DNA of 64,000 nucleotides, taken from NCBI RefSeq assembly GCF_003663825.1, contig NZ_RCCC01000001.1:1124501-1188500 (forward strand), read 5' to 3'. Positions 26,190 through 34,837 of this stretch are shown in pieces. Each line of letters starts with the position of its first letter. Within the stretch, counting starts at the first letter, position 1. Source of the DNA: Acidovorax sp. 106. Its GTDB lineage: Bacteria > Pseudomonadota > Gammaproteobacteria > Burkholderiales > Burkholderiaceae_C. The notes below the pieces were generated by a model, which saw nothing but the letters and a program-made list of their open reading frames with translations, was not told the DNA's origin and searched no databases. The position numbers and the translations under genes were made by a program.

Positions 26190-26999
26190 ATGGCCGTCAA
26201 AGAGAGGCCGCCAAGCGGTCTGCTGGCCAGCTTTTCGGCGCCGCTGTGGGAGCGGCTGGGCCTGGTTGGCGTGCGGCCTGAATGGATCGTCAAAGGCCAG
26301 CACCGGGGCTATGACTGGATGGCCATCGAGCTTGACCACCGGCCCACGGGCATGTTCCAAGAGACGTACGTCACCACCACCGTCTTTGTGGTTCGGCTGC
26401 CGCACCAGTCCCCGGACTGGTATCTGCCCAGCCACCACATTACGCCCGAGCAGCAGGTGTGCGTGGACGACGCCTGCGTCTACGCCGCTGCACTAGGGCA
26501 GCGCCCCCGTGTGCGCACATGGACTCACTGGCTGGACCTGGCCGTGGACGCGGCCGAGGAGGTGATCCGCACCGAAGGCATGCGCCGCAATGACAGCCCG
26601 CAGCAGAAAGCCGGGCGGGCCGACGAAGCCAGTTGGAACCCGTCTGATACGAGCCTGCTCCTTCTCTGGCTGGTGCCGATGGCGGTCTTCAGCTTTCTGA
26701 ACGTGATGATGCTGCTGGAGGCCTATGGCGACTGGCAGCGCCACGGCGCCATCCTCCGCTGCCATCCCAAAACCGCCATGGGCACCTATCTGCAAGACTG
26801 GAAGGCAATGGCCTATGCCGCTTCGCTGGCAGTCCCCCTGTTGATCGTGCCCAAGGCGCTGTACACCATGGCCACGCGCATGTACAAGCCGGGTTTTCTG
26901 TTTCAGCTCTGCGTCGAAGGGGCAATCTGGGCAGGAACCACGTATGCGCTGTACCACGCCCGGCAAGCCCTGGTGGAATCGGTGCAGCGGGCTTGCTAA
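26190..26999 (+). CDS. membrane protein of unknown function, partner of preceding gene
   Basis: 269 residues. A soluble N-terminal half (about 1-155) contains WIVKGQHRGYDWMAIELDHR and VTTTVFVVRLPHQSPDWYLP, a pattern of beta strands with a possible ligand face. It is followed by three hydrophobic segments (LLLLWLVPMAVFSFLNVMML, AASLAVPLLIVPKALYTMAT and FQLCVEGAIWAGTTYALY). It starts immediately at the stop of the 126-residue gene. The composition is normal for the window, so there is no sign of recent transfer. No function is assigned. Confidence 0.65.
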   Translation: MAVKERPPSGLLASFSAPLWERLGLVGVRPEWIVKGQHRGYDWMAIELDHRPTGMFQETYVTTTVFVVRLPHQSPDWYLPSHHITPEQQVCVDDACVYAAALGQRPRVRTWTHWLDLAVDAAEEVIRTEGMRRNDSPQQKAGRADEASWNPSDTSLLLLWLVPMAVFSFLNVMMLLEAYGDWQRHGAILRCHPKTAMGTYLQDWKAMAYAASLAVPLLIVPKALYTMATRMYKPGFLFQLCVEGAIWAGTTYALYHARQALVESVQRAC

Positions 27000-27195
27000 G
27001 AACCTGTTCAAACAGCAACCGTCCTGTGCAAGGGCCCCTGTGCGATGTGATTGAAAATGCCCTGATGACAAAACCATGGGCACATGGTGCCCGGTGTGCT
27101 GGCTGGCAGATGTGGGCCTGCGGACGGTTTGAGCGCCTGCACGACGCAGAGCCAAACACCGCCAGCGCCGCTTGTTTATTGAGTAAATTTCGGCT

Positions 27196-27243
27196 CTAGC
27201 GCTTTCACAGAAAGCGCTAGAAGCTATAAAAACAGTAGCAAAA
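27196..27243. repeat. family 1 AGCGCT palindrome
   Basis: CTAGCGCTTTCACAGAAAGCGCTAG is almost fully palindromic (arms CTAGCGCTTTC / GAAAGCGCTAG), then AAGCTATAAAAACAGTAGC. It is the cleanest copy of the family, 50 bp before the cupin gene. It may end the transcript of the upstream membrane-protein pair. Confidence 0.7.
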
Positions 27244-27292
27244 CCACACCAACCTCCAGTCAAAACCCATTCAAGACCCAGAGGAGACAACC

Positions 27293-27565
27293 ATGGCCCC
27301 CGATGCATTTGCCCAGACCCTGGCCGTGCAAGGCTTTGAGCCCCCAGTCACCGTGCAGCGCGAAGCCCACGGCATGCTGGCCCAGCACACCCACCCCTTC
27401 GAGGCCAAGGCCTTGATCCTGGCGGGCGAGATCCGCATCGCCGCACAAGGCACTGAGCGCACTTACCGCAGCGGTGACATCTTTCACTTACCCGCCCACG
27501 AGCCCCACACCGAGCACTATGGCCCCGAGGGCGTGACCTATCTGGTGGGGCGCAAGGCAGGGTGA
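27293..27565 (+). CDS. small cupin-domain protein
   Basis: 90 residues, one cupin barrel. The metal-site pattern is QHTHPFEAKALILAGEIRIA (His, His, Glu) and FHLPAHEPHTEHYGPEGVTY (His residues of motif 2). GAGGAG lies eight bases before the ATG. Stand-alone cupins of this size often bind a metal and a small organic ligand, but the reaction is unknown. Alone between a palindrome and a strong terminator, it is probably a single-gene unit. Confidence 0.85.
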   Translation: MAPDAFAQTLAVQGFEPPVTVQREAHGMLAQHTHPFEAKALILAGEIRIAAQGTERTYRSGDIFHLPAHEPHTEHYGPEGVTYLVGRKAG

Positions 27566-27616
27566 GCTGGCGGTGCCCCGGGGCACCGCCGTCTGCCGCC
27601 CTAACCGCTTGAAATG

Positions 27617-27652
27617 AAGAACGGCGCACTGCCTGGGCAGTGAGCCGTTCTT
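27617..27652. terminator. strong stem-loop after cupin gene
   Basis: AAGAACGGC-G-CACTGCC-TG-GGCAGTG-A-GCCGTTCTT: a 17-bp stem with one G/A mismatch and a 2-nt loop as drawn, which would open in practice to at least 4 nt. It sits between convergent cupin and gamma-glutamyltransferase genes and could serve both. Confidence 0.7.
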
Positions 27653-27735
27653 GTTGGGGACCAGCAGGGCAACGGCCCCAAAAGCCGCTGCCTAGTTCAG
27701 GCCTGGATCACATCACGGTCATCGGGGCACGGGCA

Positions 27736-29694
27736 TCACAGTGCCCCATCGCCCAGCACGATGCCCTCACGGCGGGGGTCTACACCGCCTTCGAGCTTGG
27801 TCTGGCCGTTGCGGTTGACGCGCATGATGGTGGACACGCCACTGGACTGCGCGCCGTTGTTCACCGTGTGGCCCTTGGCCTTGAGGCCGTCGATCAGCCC
27901 CGTGAGATTGAGCGACGTATTGGCACCGTCCACGTTGGTGGTGGCGCTGTTGGTGGCGCCAATGTTCACCAACGAGGTGGCCTGCTGGGCATCGAGCCCC
28001 CAGTCCAGCGCGCCGACCACGGTCTTGAGCACGTACTGGATGATGGTGCCGCCGCCAGGCGAGCCGGTGGCCATGACAAAGTCGCCAGGCGCGGTGCCCT
28101 TGAACACCAGCGTGGGGGCCATGGTGCTGCGGGGGCGCTTGCCAGGGGCCACGCGGTTGGCCACGGGCACGCCAGCGGTGTCTGCGGGCTGGGCCGAGAA
28201 GTCGGTCAGCTGGTTGGTCAGCAAGAAGCCGCCCACCATGTGGTACGAACCCATGCTGGACTCCACGGTGGAGGTCATCGACACCACGTTGCCGTAGGCA
28301 TCGACGATGGAGAAGTGGGTGGTGCCCTTCTCCACGGTCTTGTCCACGCCCAGGGGCACACTGCCCAAATCACCAGCGGCTGCAGTGCCCATGGACTTGC
28401 CATCGGCGTTGATCAAGGCGGCGCGCTGCTTGAGGTAGGTCTTGTCGATCATCGACGACACACCGTTGGCAGGCAGCGGGATGAAGTCGGTGTCGGCCAC
28501 GTACTTGTCGCGGTCGGCATAGGCCAGGCGCTCGGCTTCAGACACCAGGTGCACGCCCATCACGCTGGGCACGCCGCCTTCGTTGGCGGGGTTGGTGGGG
28601 CCGTATTTGGAGAGATCGAAGTTCTCCAGAATGCCCAGCGACTGCGCAATGGCGATACCACCCGACGAAGGTGGCGACATGGTGCAGATGTAGTAGCTGC
28701 TGCGGTACGTGGTGCACACGGGCTCGCGCTTCTTGGCCTGGTAGGCCTTGAGGTCGGCCGTAGTCATCAGGCTCGGGGTGATGGGCGTCTTGGCCGTGTC
28801 ATCGCCCACCGACTGGGCGGCCTTGGCCACGATGGCATCGGCCATGGCGCCAGAGTACATGGCCTCTGCACCGCCGGACGCGATGGAGCGCAGCGACTGC
28901 GCATAAGGCAGGTTGGTAGTCACGGTGCCGCTGGTCTTGGGGGTGCCGTCGGCGTTGAAGTAGGCCGCCACGGCGTTGGCGTCCAGCCGCAGGCTGGCGG
29001 CATTGGAGGCAATGGCATCGCCCATGCGGGTGGGAATTTTGTAGCCGTTGGTGGCCAGGTTGACGCCTTCGTTGAACAACTGGCCCCAGGCCAGCTTGCC
29101 ATGCTCCTTGTGGGCCATGTCCAGCATGCGCATCACGCCGGGCACACCGATGGAGCGGCCGCTGCGGCGGGCACTGGGCACGGGCGCGGTTGATGAGGCA
29201 TCGGTCTGGTTCTGGCGCACCAGGTAGTAACCGGTGGCGGCTGCAGGGGCGGTTTCACGGCCGTCGTAGGCCACTACTTTCTTGGTGGCGGCGTCGTAAT
29301 ACATCATGAACGCGCTGCCTGCGATGGTGCTGGACTGCGGCTCGACCAAGCCCAGCACGGCCTGCACGGCCACGGCGGCATCCACGGCGGTACCGCCGGC
29401 CTTGAGCACGTCGCATCCGGCCTTGGTGGCCAGCGGTGTGTTGGCCACCACCATGTAGTTGCTGGATTGCTTGGCCTTGTAACCGAGGCGGTAGCCCGAG
29501 GCCGCCTCGGGCGCTGCGGGGTCGCCCGCCAGGCCCGAGCCCACCACCACAGGCGCGCCCGTACTGGAGACGATCGAGCAGCTCTGAGCGTTGCTGTCTA
29601 CGATCAGGTCAGAGTCGGAGCCGCTTCCGCACCCATACAGCGACAAGGCCACGGCCACGGGCGTCAGCGCCCACAGCCACACTTTTTTCTTCAT
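27736..29694 (-). CDS. ggt: gamma-glutamyltransferase, lipoprotein type
   Basis: 652 residues from MKKKVWLW; the ATG at 29694 has AGGAG upstream. The signal peptide ends in a lipobox (LYGC, Cys at 23), so the enzyme should be lipid-anchored in the periplasm. Family marks are MVVANTPLATKAGCDVLKAG, GTAVDAAVA, SRGSIGVPG-like SGRSIGVPGVMRM, the catalytic Thr in KGTTHFSIVDAYGN and the oxyanion segment MATGSPGGGTIIQY. Like other GGTs it should self-cleave before the Thr. It transfers or hydrolyses the gamma-glutamyl group of glutathione. It is larger than E. coli Ggt (580), with extra residues at the N-terminus and in the loop near 175-195. Confidence 0.93.
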   Translation of the reverse strand: MKKKVWLWALTPVAVALSLYGCGSGSDSDLIVDSNAQSCSIVSSTGAPVVVGSGLAGDPAAPEAASGYRLGYKAKQSSNYMVVANTPLATKAGCDVLKAGGTAVDAAVAVQAVLGLVEPQSSTIAGSAFMMYYDAATKKVVAYDGRETAPAAATGYYLVRQNQTDASSTAPVPSARRSGRSIGVPGVMRMLDMAHKEHGKLAWGQLFNEGVNLATNGYKIPTRMGDAIASNAASLRLDANAVAAYFNADGTPKTSGTVTTNLPYAQSLRSIASGGAEAMYSGAMADAIVAKAAQSVGDDTAKTPITPSLMTTADLKAYQAKKREPVCTTYRSSYYICTMSPPSSGGIAIAQSLGILENFDLSKYGPTNPANEGGVPSVMGVHLVSEAERLAYADRDKYVADTDFIPLPANGVSSMIDKTYLKQRAALINADGKSMGTAAAGDLGSVPLGVDKTVEKGTTHFSIVDAYGNVVSMTSTVESSMGSYHMVGGFLLTNQLTDFSAQPADTAGVPVANRVAPGKRPRSTMAPTLVFKGTAPGDFVMATGSPGGGTIIQYVLKTVVGALDWGLDAQQATSLVNIGATNSATTNVDGANTSLNLTGLIDGLKAKGHTVNNGAQSSGVSTIMRVNRNGQTKLEGGVDPRREGIVLGDGAL

Positions 29695-29838
29695 TCCAGA
29701 CTCCTGTGATGTCAAAACGGATTGCAGTGTCACACTGCGGAAACATTTTGACGCAACAAGCGTGCCGACGTGGCCATGGGGTCCGAATCAAGGGAAAACC
29801 CGGAGTGCACCGTTTTGGGGCCCGCCGGATCAGATAGG

Positions 29839-30792
29839 TCAGGTCAGCAGGGCCACAGCCGCAGAAAAGCTCAAAAACGCCAGCGCGGTGGACACCAGAA
29901 TGATGCGGGCGATGCGCCCGTTATTGGCGCCAAACCGTTCGGCCAGCAGCGAGACATTGCTGGCGCTGGGCAGGGCCGACAGCAACACCAGCACCGTGAG
30001 CGCAAAGGGCGTCAACGGCACACCCAAGGCCATGGCCGCCGAGCCCGCGCCCCACACCAGCAGCGGGTGCACCAGCAGCTTGGCCAAGGCGATGGGCACG
30101 TAGTCGCGCGCGGGCACCTGCTCATGCGCGTTCATCTGCGAGCGGGCCAACACCGCGCCAATGGTGAACAGCGCCACGGGCGATGCCGCATCGGCCAGCA
30201 TGGCCACCGTTTTATCGACCGGGCCGGGCAGCTTGAACTGCAGTGCGGATGCCAGAGCACCCAGTGCAATTGACCAGGGCATGGGGTTGGTGGCCATGCC
30301 CTTGAAGGCACTGCGCAGTGCCACGCCCACGCCGTGGGTGCCTGCACCATCCAGGCGCGACAGCGCAATGCACAGTGAGCTGGTGATGACCATGTCCACC
30401 ACGATGGTGACGATGGCTGGCCCGGCACTTTGCGCGCCCAGCAGCGCCACCAGCAGCGGCACGCCCATGAAGCCGGTGTTGGGGAAAGCCGCCACCAGTG
30501 CGCCAAAGGCGGCATCGTTCCAGCCCATGCGTGCCTTGCGCGTCAAGGCCACAGTGACGCCCACCATGACCAGGGCACACAGCAGGTACACGCCTGCTAC
30601 GGCGGGGTCGAGCAACTGGCCAATGGGCGTGCTGGCACCAAAGCGGTACAGCATGCACGGCAGTGCAAAAAACAGCACAAACGCGTTGAGCCCTGGGATG
30701 GCGGGCTGCGGCAACACGCCCCGCCGGGCGGCCAGATAGCCGCACAGCACCAGGGCGAAAAAGGGGAAGGTGATGGTGAGGACGGACAGCAC
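29839..30792 (-). CDS. AEC-family transporter (auxin efflux carrier fold)
   Basis: 317 residues, about 10 spans in two five-helix halves. LVLCGYLAARRGVLPQPAIP and GLNAFVLFFALPCMLYRFGA (N-terminal half), GALVAAFPNTGFMGVPLLVA (cross-over motif) and LLSALPSASNVSLLAERFGA (second half) match PF03547. Bacterial members move organic anions such as malate or malonate. The start is a GTG at 30792. The preceding gene on this strand is an ABC binding protein 105 bp away, so a shared transcript is possible but unproven. Confidence 0.88.
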   Translation of the reverse strand: MLSVLTITFPFFALVLCGYLAARRGVLPQPAIPGLNAFVLFFALPCMLYRFGASTPIGQLLDPAVAGVYLLCALVMVGVTVALTRKARMGWNDAAFGALVAAFPNTGFMGVPLLVALLGAQSAGPAIVTIVVDMVITSSLCIALSRLDGAGTHGVGVALRSAFKGMATNPMPWSIALGALASALQFKLPGPVDKTVAMLADAASPVALFTIGAVLARSQMNAHEQVPARDYVPIALAKLLVHPLLVWGAGSAAMALGVPLTPFALTVLVLLSALPSASNVSLLAERFGANNGRIARIILVSTALAFLSFSAAVALLT

Positions 30793-30897
30793 GCGTGCAT
30801 TGTCCTTGCAGCGCCTGCCCCCTAGGCGTGCAGCCCCGGAGGTGGTCAGCGCAAAGTCAGGTGGGTGGGGTCGTGGGTAGCGAGAGCTGGCACTGGG

Positions 30898-32199
30898 TCA
30901 CTGCTTGCGCTGCACGATCAGGTTGCGCTTGGCATCCTCGGGGTAGGCAAAGGTGATGGCCCCGTTTTTCACCATACCCACCACCAGCATGTTGCGGGTG
31001 ATGGCGTCTTTGTCGCTGGCGCTGAAGGGGTGATCGTAGGTGGTGACCACGCCATAGTAGGTCTTCATCTTGCCTTCCAGCGATTCCTTGATAGCCTGGC
31101 CCGTCAGGTTGCCGTCGCGGATACCGAGGAACGAATACATCAGCAGGTAAGTGGCGTCGTAGGCATTGGCGGCGGCCATGGGCACGGCGGGCTTGCGCTG
31201 GAACTTGCGGCTGTAGCCTGACAGGAAGGAGGCGCGGCGCTCGTTGCTGGGCTCGGCCACAAAGGTCTGCACCGTGAGCGCGCCCTCGGCCGCGTCTTTG
31301 GCACCGTCCAAGAAGAAGGGGAAGGACAGCGTCCAAGGCCCTACCTGCGAGACCTTCCAGCCCAGGGCCTTCTTGCCATTGGCGATGACGGCGTTCTCTG
31401 GCCCCACGGTGTAGCTGTAGATCACGTTGGCACCCGCATTGCGGGCAGCCGATAACTCAGCGGTCAGGTCCTTCACCCCCACCGGGAAGCGGGCCACATG
31501 CACGGGCTTGAGGTTTTTGGCGGCCAACGCCTCCACCACATCCTTGTAGCCGCCGTCGCCGTAGCCCGTGGTGTCAGCAAAAATCGCCACCTTGTCCCAG
31601 CCGCGCTTGACGACCTCGTCCACCATCATGGGCGCCTGCAGCGCATCGCGCCCCTGTACGCGGAAGATGTAGCTCTCCGGAGCGGGGTAGGTGCTGGTGA
31701 TGGCCGAGCCCGTGGCGCAGGGCACGATCAGGGGGGTTTTGGCTTGCTGGAACAAATCCAGCGACTTTAGGGCCACGCCAGAGTTGCAAAAGCCGAGCAC
31801 GGCGGTGACTTTCTCAGACAGCAGCTCTTGCGCGGCTTGGCGCCCACGGGCAGGGTCAGCCGTGTCGTCTTTCACCACCAGTTCCATCGGGCGGCCCATG
31901 TAGCCGCCCACAGCGTTGATTTCGTCGACCGCCAGCTTGATGCCGTTGAGCATGGGCACGCCAAAATCGGCCGAGGCACCGGTGAACGGCCCGATCACAC
32001 CGATGCGCACAGGCACATGCGAGCCCTGGGCCTGGGCCCATGGCGCACTGCCCAGAGCAAAAGCAGCCCCAGCAGCGACCAGCGCCACGCGCCACAAACG
32101 GACACGTGCAGCAGGCTGCACGGTCAGGGGATGGGATGCGCTGAGGGAGCTGCGAGAAACAGGGGAAAGGAAACGGAAGGAGAAGCGAAAGGCCTGCAC
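30898..32199 (-). CDS. branched-chain amino-acid-type ABC transporter substrate-binding protein
   Basis: About 433 residues if translated from the GTG at 32199. The start is uncertain because the region between it and the signal peptide core (WRVALVAAGAAFALGSAPWA) is unusually long and Ser/Arg-rich; a GTG near 32122 is the alternative. The mature part starts VPVRIGVIGPFTGASADFGV, with VLGFCNSGVALKSLDLFQQA and YTVGPENAVIANGKKALGWK, all type I periplasmic binding protein features. It is a second orphan of this kind in the window, with no permease or ATPase genes near. Confidence 0.87.
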   Translation of the reverse strand: MQAFRFSFRFLSPVSRSSLSASHPLTVQPAARVRLWRVALVAAGAAFALGSAPWAQAQGSHVPVRIGVIGPFTGASADFGVPMLNGIKLAVDEINAVGGYMGRPMELVVKDDTADPARGRQAAQELLSEKVTAVLGFCNSGVALKSLDLFQQAKTPLIVPCATGSAITSTYPAPESYIFRVQGRDALQAPMMVDEVVKRGWDKVAIFADTTGYGDGGYKDVVEALAAKNLKPVHVARFPVGVKDLTAELSAARNAGANVIYSYTVGPENAVIANGKKALGWKVSQVGPWTLSFPFFLDGAKDAAEGALTVQTFVAEPSNERRASFLSGYSRKFQRKPAVPMAAANAYDATYLLMYSFLGIRDGNLTGQAIKESLEGKMKTYYGVVTTYDHPFSASDKDAITRNMLVVGMVKNGAITFAYPEDAKRNLIVQRKQ

Positions 32200-32329
32200 T
32201 GTGTTGTTCTCTCTGATTTTTGGAATGCCGGGATGTGCGAAGCAGTATCTCGACAAGCACCAGAGCCCCCAAGCGGGATTTCCCGCAAGGGAATGCAAAC
32301 AAATATTACAAACCTCCCCCCTCCGAATG

Positions 32330-32689
32330 TCAGAACTCCAGGGCCTTTTCGACGTCTTGCACCTTGCGGCGCGCCAGGGCCAGATTGGCCTTGGACTTGT
32401 CCAGCACCAGATACATAAAGATGCCTTCTTTGCTCGCCATGGGGCGAATGATGTGGTACTGCTTGCCCAGGGTGATCAGGATGTCGTCGATCACATCATC
32501 CAGCCCAAGTGCGCGCATGGTCTTGGTTTTGGCGCGAACCACTTCGGTGTTGCCAGCGGCTGCCAGCTCCATGTCAACGCCGCCACCAGCGCTGCCCAGC
32601 AACATGCCGCTGGAACTGTCCACAATGGCGGCGCACAGGGCACCATCGACAGCGACGAGTTGGCTCAGGGATTCATTCAGATTGGACAT
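32330..32689 (-). CDS. roadblock/LC7-domain protein 1
   Basis: 119 residues from MSNLNESLSQLVAVDGALCA; AAAGGAAAG lies just before the ATG at 32689. The whole protein is one roadblock domain: AAIVDSSSGMLLGSAGGGVD (first strands), KTMRALGLDDVIDDILITLG and YHIIRPMASKEGIFMYLVLD. Roadblock proteins form dimers that act as partners or GTPase activators of small GTPases (MglB for MglA). It is last in a four-gene minus-strand operon with a COG2229-like GTPase; the gap to the preceding gene is 113 bp. Confidence 0.85.
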   Translation of the reverse strand: MSNLNESLSQLVAVDGALCAAIVDSSSGMLLGSAGGGVDMELAAAGNTEVVRAKTKTMRALGLDDVIDDILITLGKQYHIIRPMASKEGIFMYLVLDKSKANLALARRKVQDVEKALEF

Positions 32690-32802
32690 TTGCTTTCCTT
32701 TGATCGCACTGGCTTTGTTATGAAACAGGCATGGCTGCCAATGAAACGCCACACCCGACCCTCAAATTCAATGCAGGCCAGTGGCCTGCCTGGCCCGCTG
32801 CA

Positions 32803-33204
32803 TCAGCGCTGCCCAGCCAGGGTTTGGGAGATTTCTCCGGCAGACCACAGCGCCCGCCCCAGCACGGCCCCGGGCCTAAGCACCAGGCACAGGATGCAAG
32901 GAAAATCGCCGCCAATGGCCTGAAAGACCACCACGTTGCCCTCGGCCTCAAAAGTGAGGCGATTGCAGTGGGACACCTGGATCTCACGCCCCACCGCACG
33001 GCCCATGGCCATGAGCGAGCTGGCCATGGCGGCCAGACGGTTGATTTGCAGGTCTGAGCGATTGCGCAACGAAGCGATCTCAAAGCCGTCGGGGGTGGTG
33101 AGCAGCGCCATCTGCAACCCATCGATGGGAGCGGCATAGCTGTCTAACGCTTGCTTGGAAGAGGTCACCAAAGACGCCGGGATAGAGGGGTGGGATGGCT
33201 TCAT
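32803..33204 (-). CDS. roadblock/LC7-domain protein 2
   Basis: 133 residues with a shorter match to the roadblock fold: YAAPIDGLQMALLTTPDGFE, INRLAAMASSLMAMGRAVGR, LTFEAEGNVVVFQAIGGDFP and CILCLVLRPGAVLGRALWSA. It overlaps the GTPase stop codon by four bases (ATGA), a sign of coupled translation and so of a fixed ratio. It could form a heterodimer with roadblock protein 1 on the GTPase. Confidence 0.75.
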   Translation of the reverse strand: MKPSHPSIPASLVTSSKQALDSYAAPIDGLQMALLTTPDGFEIASLRNRSDLQINRLAAMASSLMAMGRAVGREIQVSHCNRLTFEAEGNVVVFQAIGGDFPCILCLVLRPGAVLGRALWSAGEISQTLAGQR

Positions 33205-33770
33205 AGAGACTCGTTACGCAATGACAACATCGTCACCAAAACCCCCAGGGCCTGCAACATCTGATTGCGGTCCCTGACGTCCACGGGCAACACAGGCACG
33301 ACGCCATGGCCCGCTGCCATCAGACCAGCGGCAAAGGCTTCGATCTGCTCTTGTGATGCCTGTCGGGCACTGAGCACCAAAGTGACAGGCGGCAAGGGCG
33401 TGGCAGCGGTTTCGTGCAGCAAGGTGCTGGTGGACTCCAGTGCGTCCGGGGCATGCAGGTCGGCCATGACGAAGATGCCCACCGACACCGAGATGGCCCA
33501 CTGGCGCATGAAGTCGAACCGGTCTTGCCCGGGGCAGCCGCACAGTTGCACGCGCTCGCCGTCGCCCAGGTCGATCTCACCAAACTCGGCGCCCACCGTG
33601 GTGTATTCCTTGGTGTGGGCCACACGGTCGAGGTTGGGCACATCGGTGGAGACCATATCGCTGCCGCACAGCGCATGGATGGCCGTGGTTTTGCCAATGC
33701 CCATGGGGCCCAGCAAGGCAATGCGGTGCATACCGCCGAGGCCCTGGGCAGGGGTTTCCGGGGGCATCAT
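33201..33770 (-). CDS. small Ras-like GTPase (COG2229/MglA-related)
   Basis: 189 residues. P-loop GPMGIGKTT at 21-29, switch-I-like KEYTTVGAEFGEIDL (about 54-68) and the G3 motif CGCPGQDRFDFM (about 77-88), where PGQ takes the place of the usual DxAGQ. These match the COG2229 group of bacterial GTPases, including the Streptomyces conservon GTPases. The base-recognition motif NKxD is not evident; the expected strand reads LVLSARQASQ. The gene overlaps both neighbours by four bases. Likely a cytoplasmic switch regulated by the two roadblock proteins encoded next to it. Confidence 0.85.
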   Translation of the reverse strand: MMPPETPAQGLGGMHRIALLGPMGIGKTTAIHALCGSDMVSTDVPNLDRVAHTKEYTTVGAEFGEIDLGDGERVQLCGCPGQDRFDFMRQWAISVSVGIFVMADLHAPDALESTSTLLHETAATPLPPVTLVLSARQASQEQIEAFAAGLMAAGHGVVPVLPVDVRDRNQMLQALGVLVTMLSLRNESL

Positions 33771-34489
33771 GCGCGGATCGCCCCTCGCAGCCAGTGCGTC
33801 AGGCGCTGCACCAGACGCCGCTGACCAGCGCCTGCAGACGGATGCGCAAGCGGCCTGCCTGCAGGCGGCAGCGCCGCCACCTGGGTGCGCAGCACGCCAC
33901 GCTGGCGGAGCTCCACCAGCAAGGCACTCGCTTGTTCAGGTGCCAAGCCGCCATGCTCTTGCAGCTGTGCCACCGTCACGGCCTCGCGGGCCAGCATGGC
34001 CAGGGCGCGCAGGTAGCTGGGCCCGTTGAAGGGGGCGGCCAGAGCCACCCAGCTGGTCAGGCGATAGCGTGCGGTGGCACCAGCGCCTTGGCCGGTCGCC
34101 AGGGCCTGGGCGCCCACGGGCACGAAGACAGGTTGGGATTGGGGTTGGGGTTGGCGGGCCTTCCAGTCCATCAAGAAGACGGCGGCACGGTCCAGCATGT
34201 CGATCAAATCGGCCACGGTGTAGTCCGGTGGCAGGCGCCCGACCCAGATGGACGCACGGATCCAGCGAGCGGGCGGCTCGCCCACCCAAATGACGCACGG
34301 GGGCCAGTGCGGCAGATCGACATGGCCCGCCGAGGCATCGAGCACCAACACCTGCGCACGCGAAAGCGCGGCCTCGCTCCAGGCGAACACCGACTTGCGT
34401 GATGCAACGGAAAACAGTTCGAGAAAACGGGTCCGCAGGGCCGGCGACAGCAAACCGGTTGCAATGTCGCCACTCAAATTCTTTTTCAT
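33767..34489 (-). CDS. unknown protein, first gene of GTPase/roadblock operon
   Basis: 240 residues from MKKNLSGDIATGLLSPALRT. The N-terminal two thirds contain short strands (AQVLVLDASAGHVDLPHWPP and VIWVGEPPARWIRASIWVGR), reminiscent of a receiver-like or Rossmann-like fold. A Pro/Gln-rich linker (RQPQPQSQP) follows. The C-terminal part (SYLRALAMLAREAVTVAQLQ, EQASALLVELRQRGVLRT) reads as a winged helix. In Streptomyces conservons the equivalent place is held by a DUF742 winged-helix protein, so an analogous adaptor role is conceivable. Its stop overlaps the GTPase start by four bases. Confidence 0.65.
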   Translation of the reverse strand: MKKNLSGDIATGLLSPALRTRFLELFSVASRKSVFAWSEAALSRAQVLVLDASAGHVDLPHWPPCVIWVGEPPARWIRASIWVGRLPPDYTVADLIDMLDRAAVFLMDWKARQPQPQSQPVFVPVGAQALATGQGAGATARYRLTSWVALAAPFNGPSYLRALAMLAREAVTVAQLQEHGGLAPEQASALLVELRQRGVLRTQVAALPPAGRPLAHPSAGAGQRRLVQRLTHWLRGAIRA

Positions 34490-34837
34490 GCAGGGTCTCG
34501 TGGAGGGTTGCGAATGGGCGTTAGAACCGGCTCAAAAAGAGCATGGCGCCGCTCAATAAGAGGTCAGCCTGGCCATCAACTGCTTTGTGGCGGGTCCAAC
34601 AACGGCAACGGACACAATCTGCAACAGACTCCAAAAGAATAAGCCACCTGACGATAAATTGCTGGGGTAAAAACGGATTAAGAGCGCGCGGCAACGCTAG
34701 TTGACAATTGCACAGCACTGGCCGCAACACCGAGGCATGAGCCCCTTGCCTGAAATCAACGCGGGGTATCATTCGCCCCCCTTGCACCCGCCGTGCATGT
34801 CCGCTCTCACCCTCTCACTACCCACATCTAGCGCTCC
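34490..34837. other. divergent intergenic region without a gene
   Basis: 348 bp between the GTPase operon and rep. The only notable feature is a TTGACA hexamer at 34701-34706, with no convincing -10 at the right distance. AT content is higher than nearby at 34650-34682. No repeat family copy is present. A short minus-strand frame at 34521-34787 lacks a ribosome-binding site and recognisable sequence. Confidence 0.5.

Noticed and set aside
27640..29193. 517-codon plus-strand frame opposite gamma-glutamyltransferase
   Set aside because: Gly/His-rich shadow; the catalytic GGT motifs are on the minus strand.
34521..34787. 88-codon minus-strand frame in the gap before rep
   Set aside because: No ribosome-binding site, Cys/Arg-rich and without family resemblance; it covers the promoter region.
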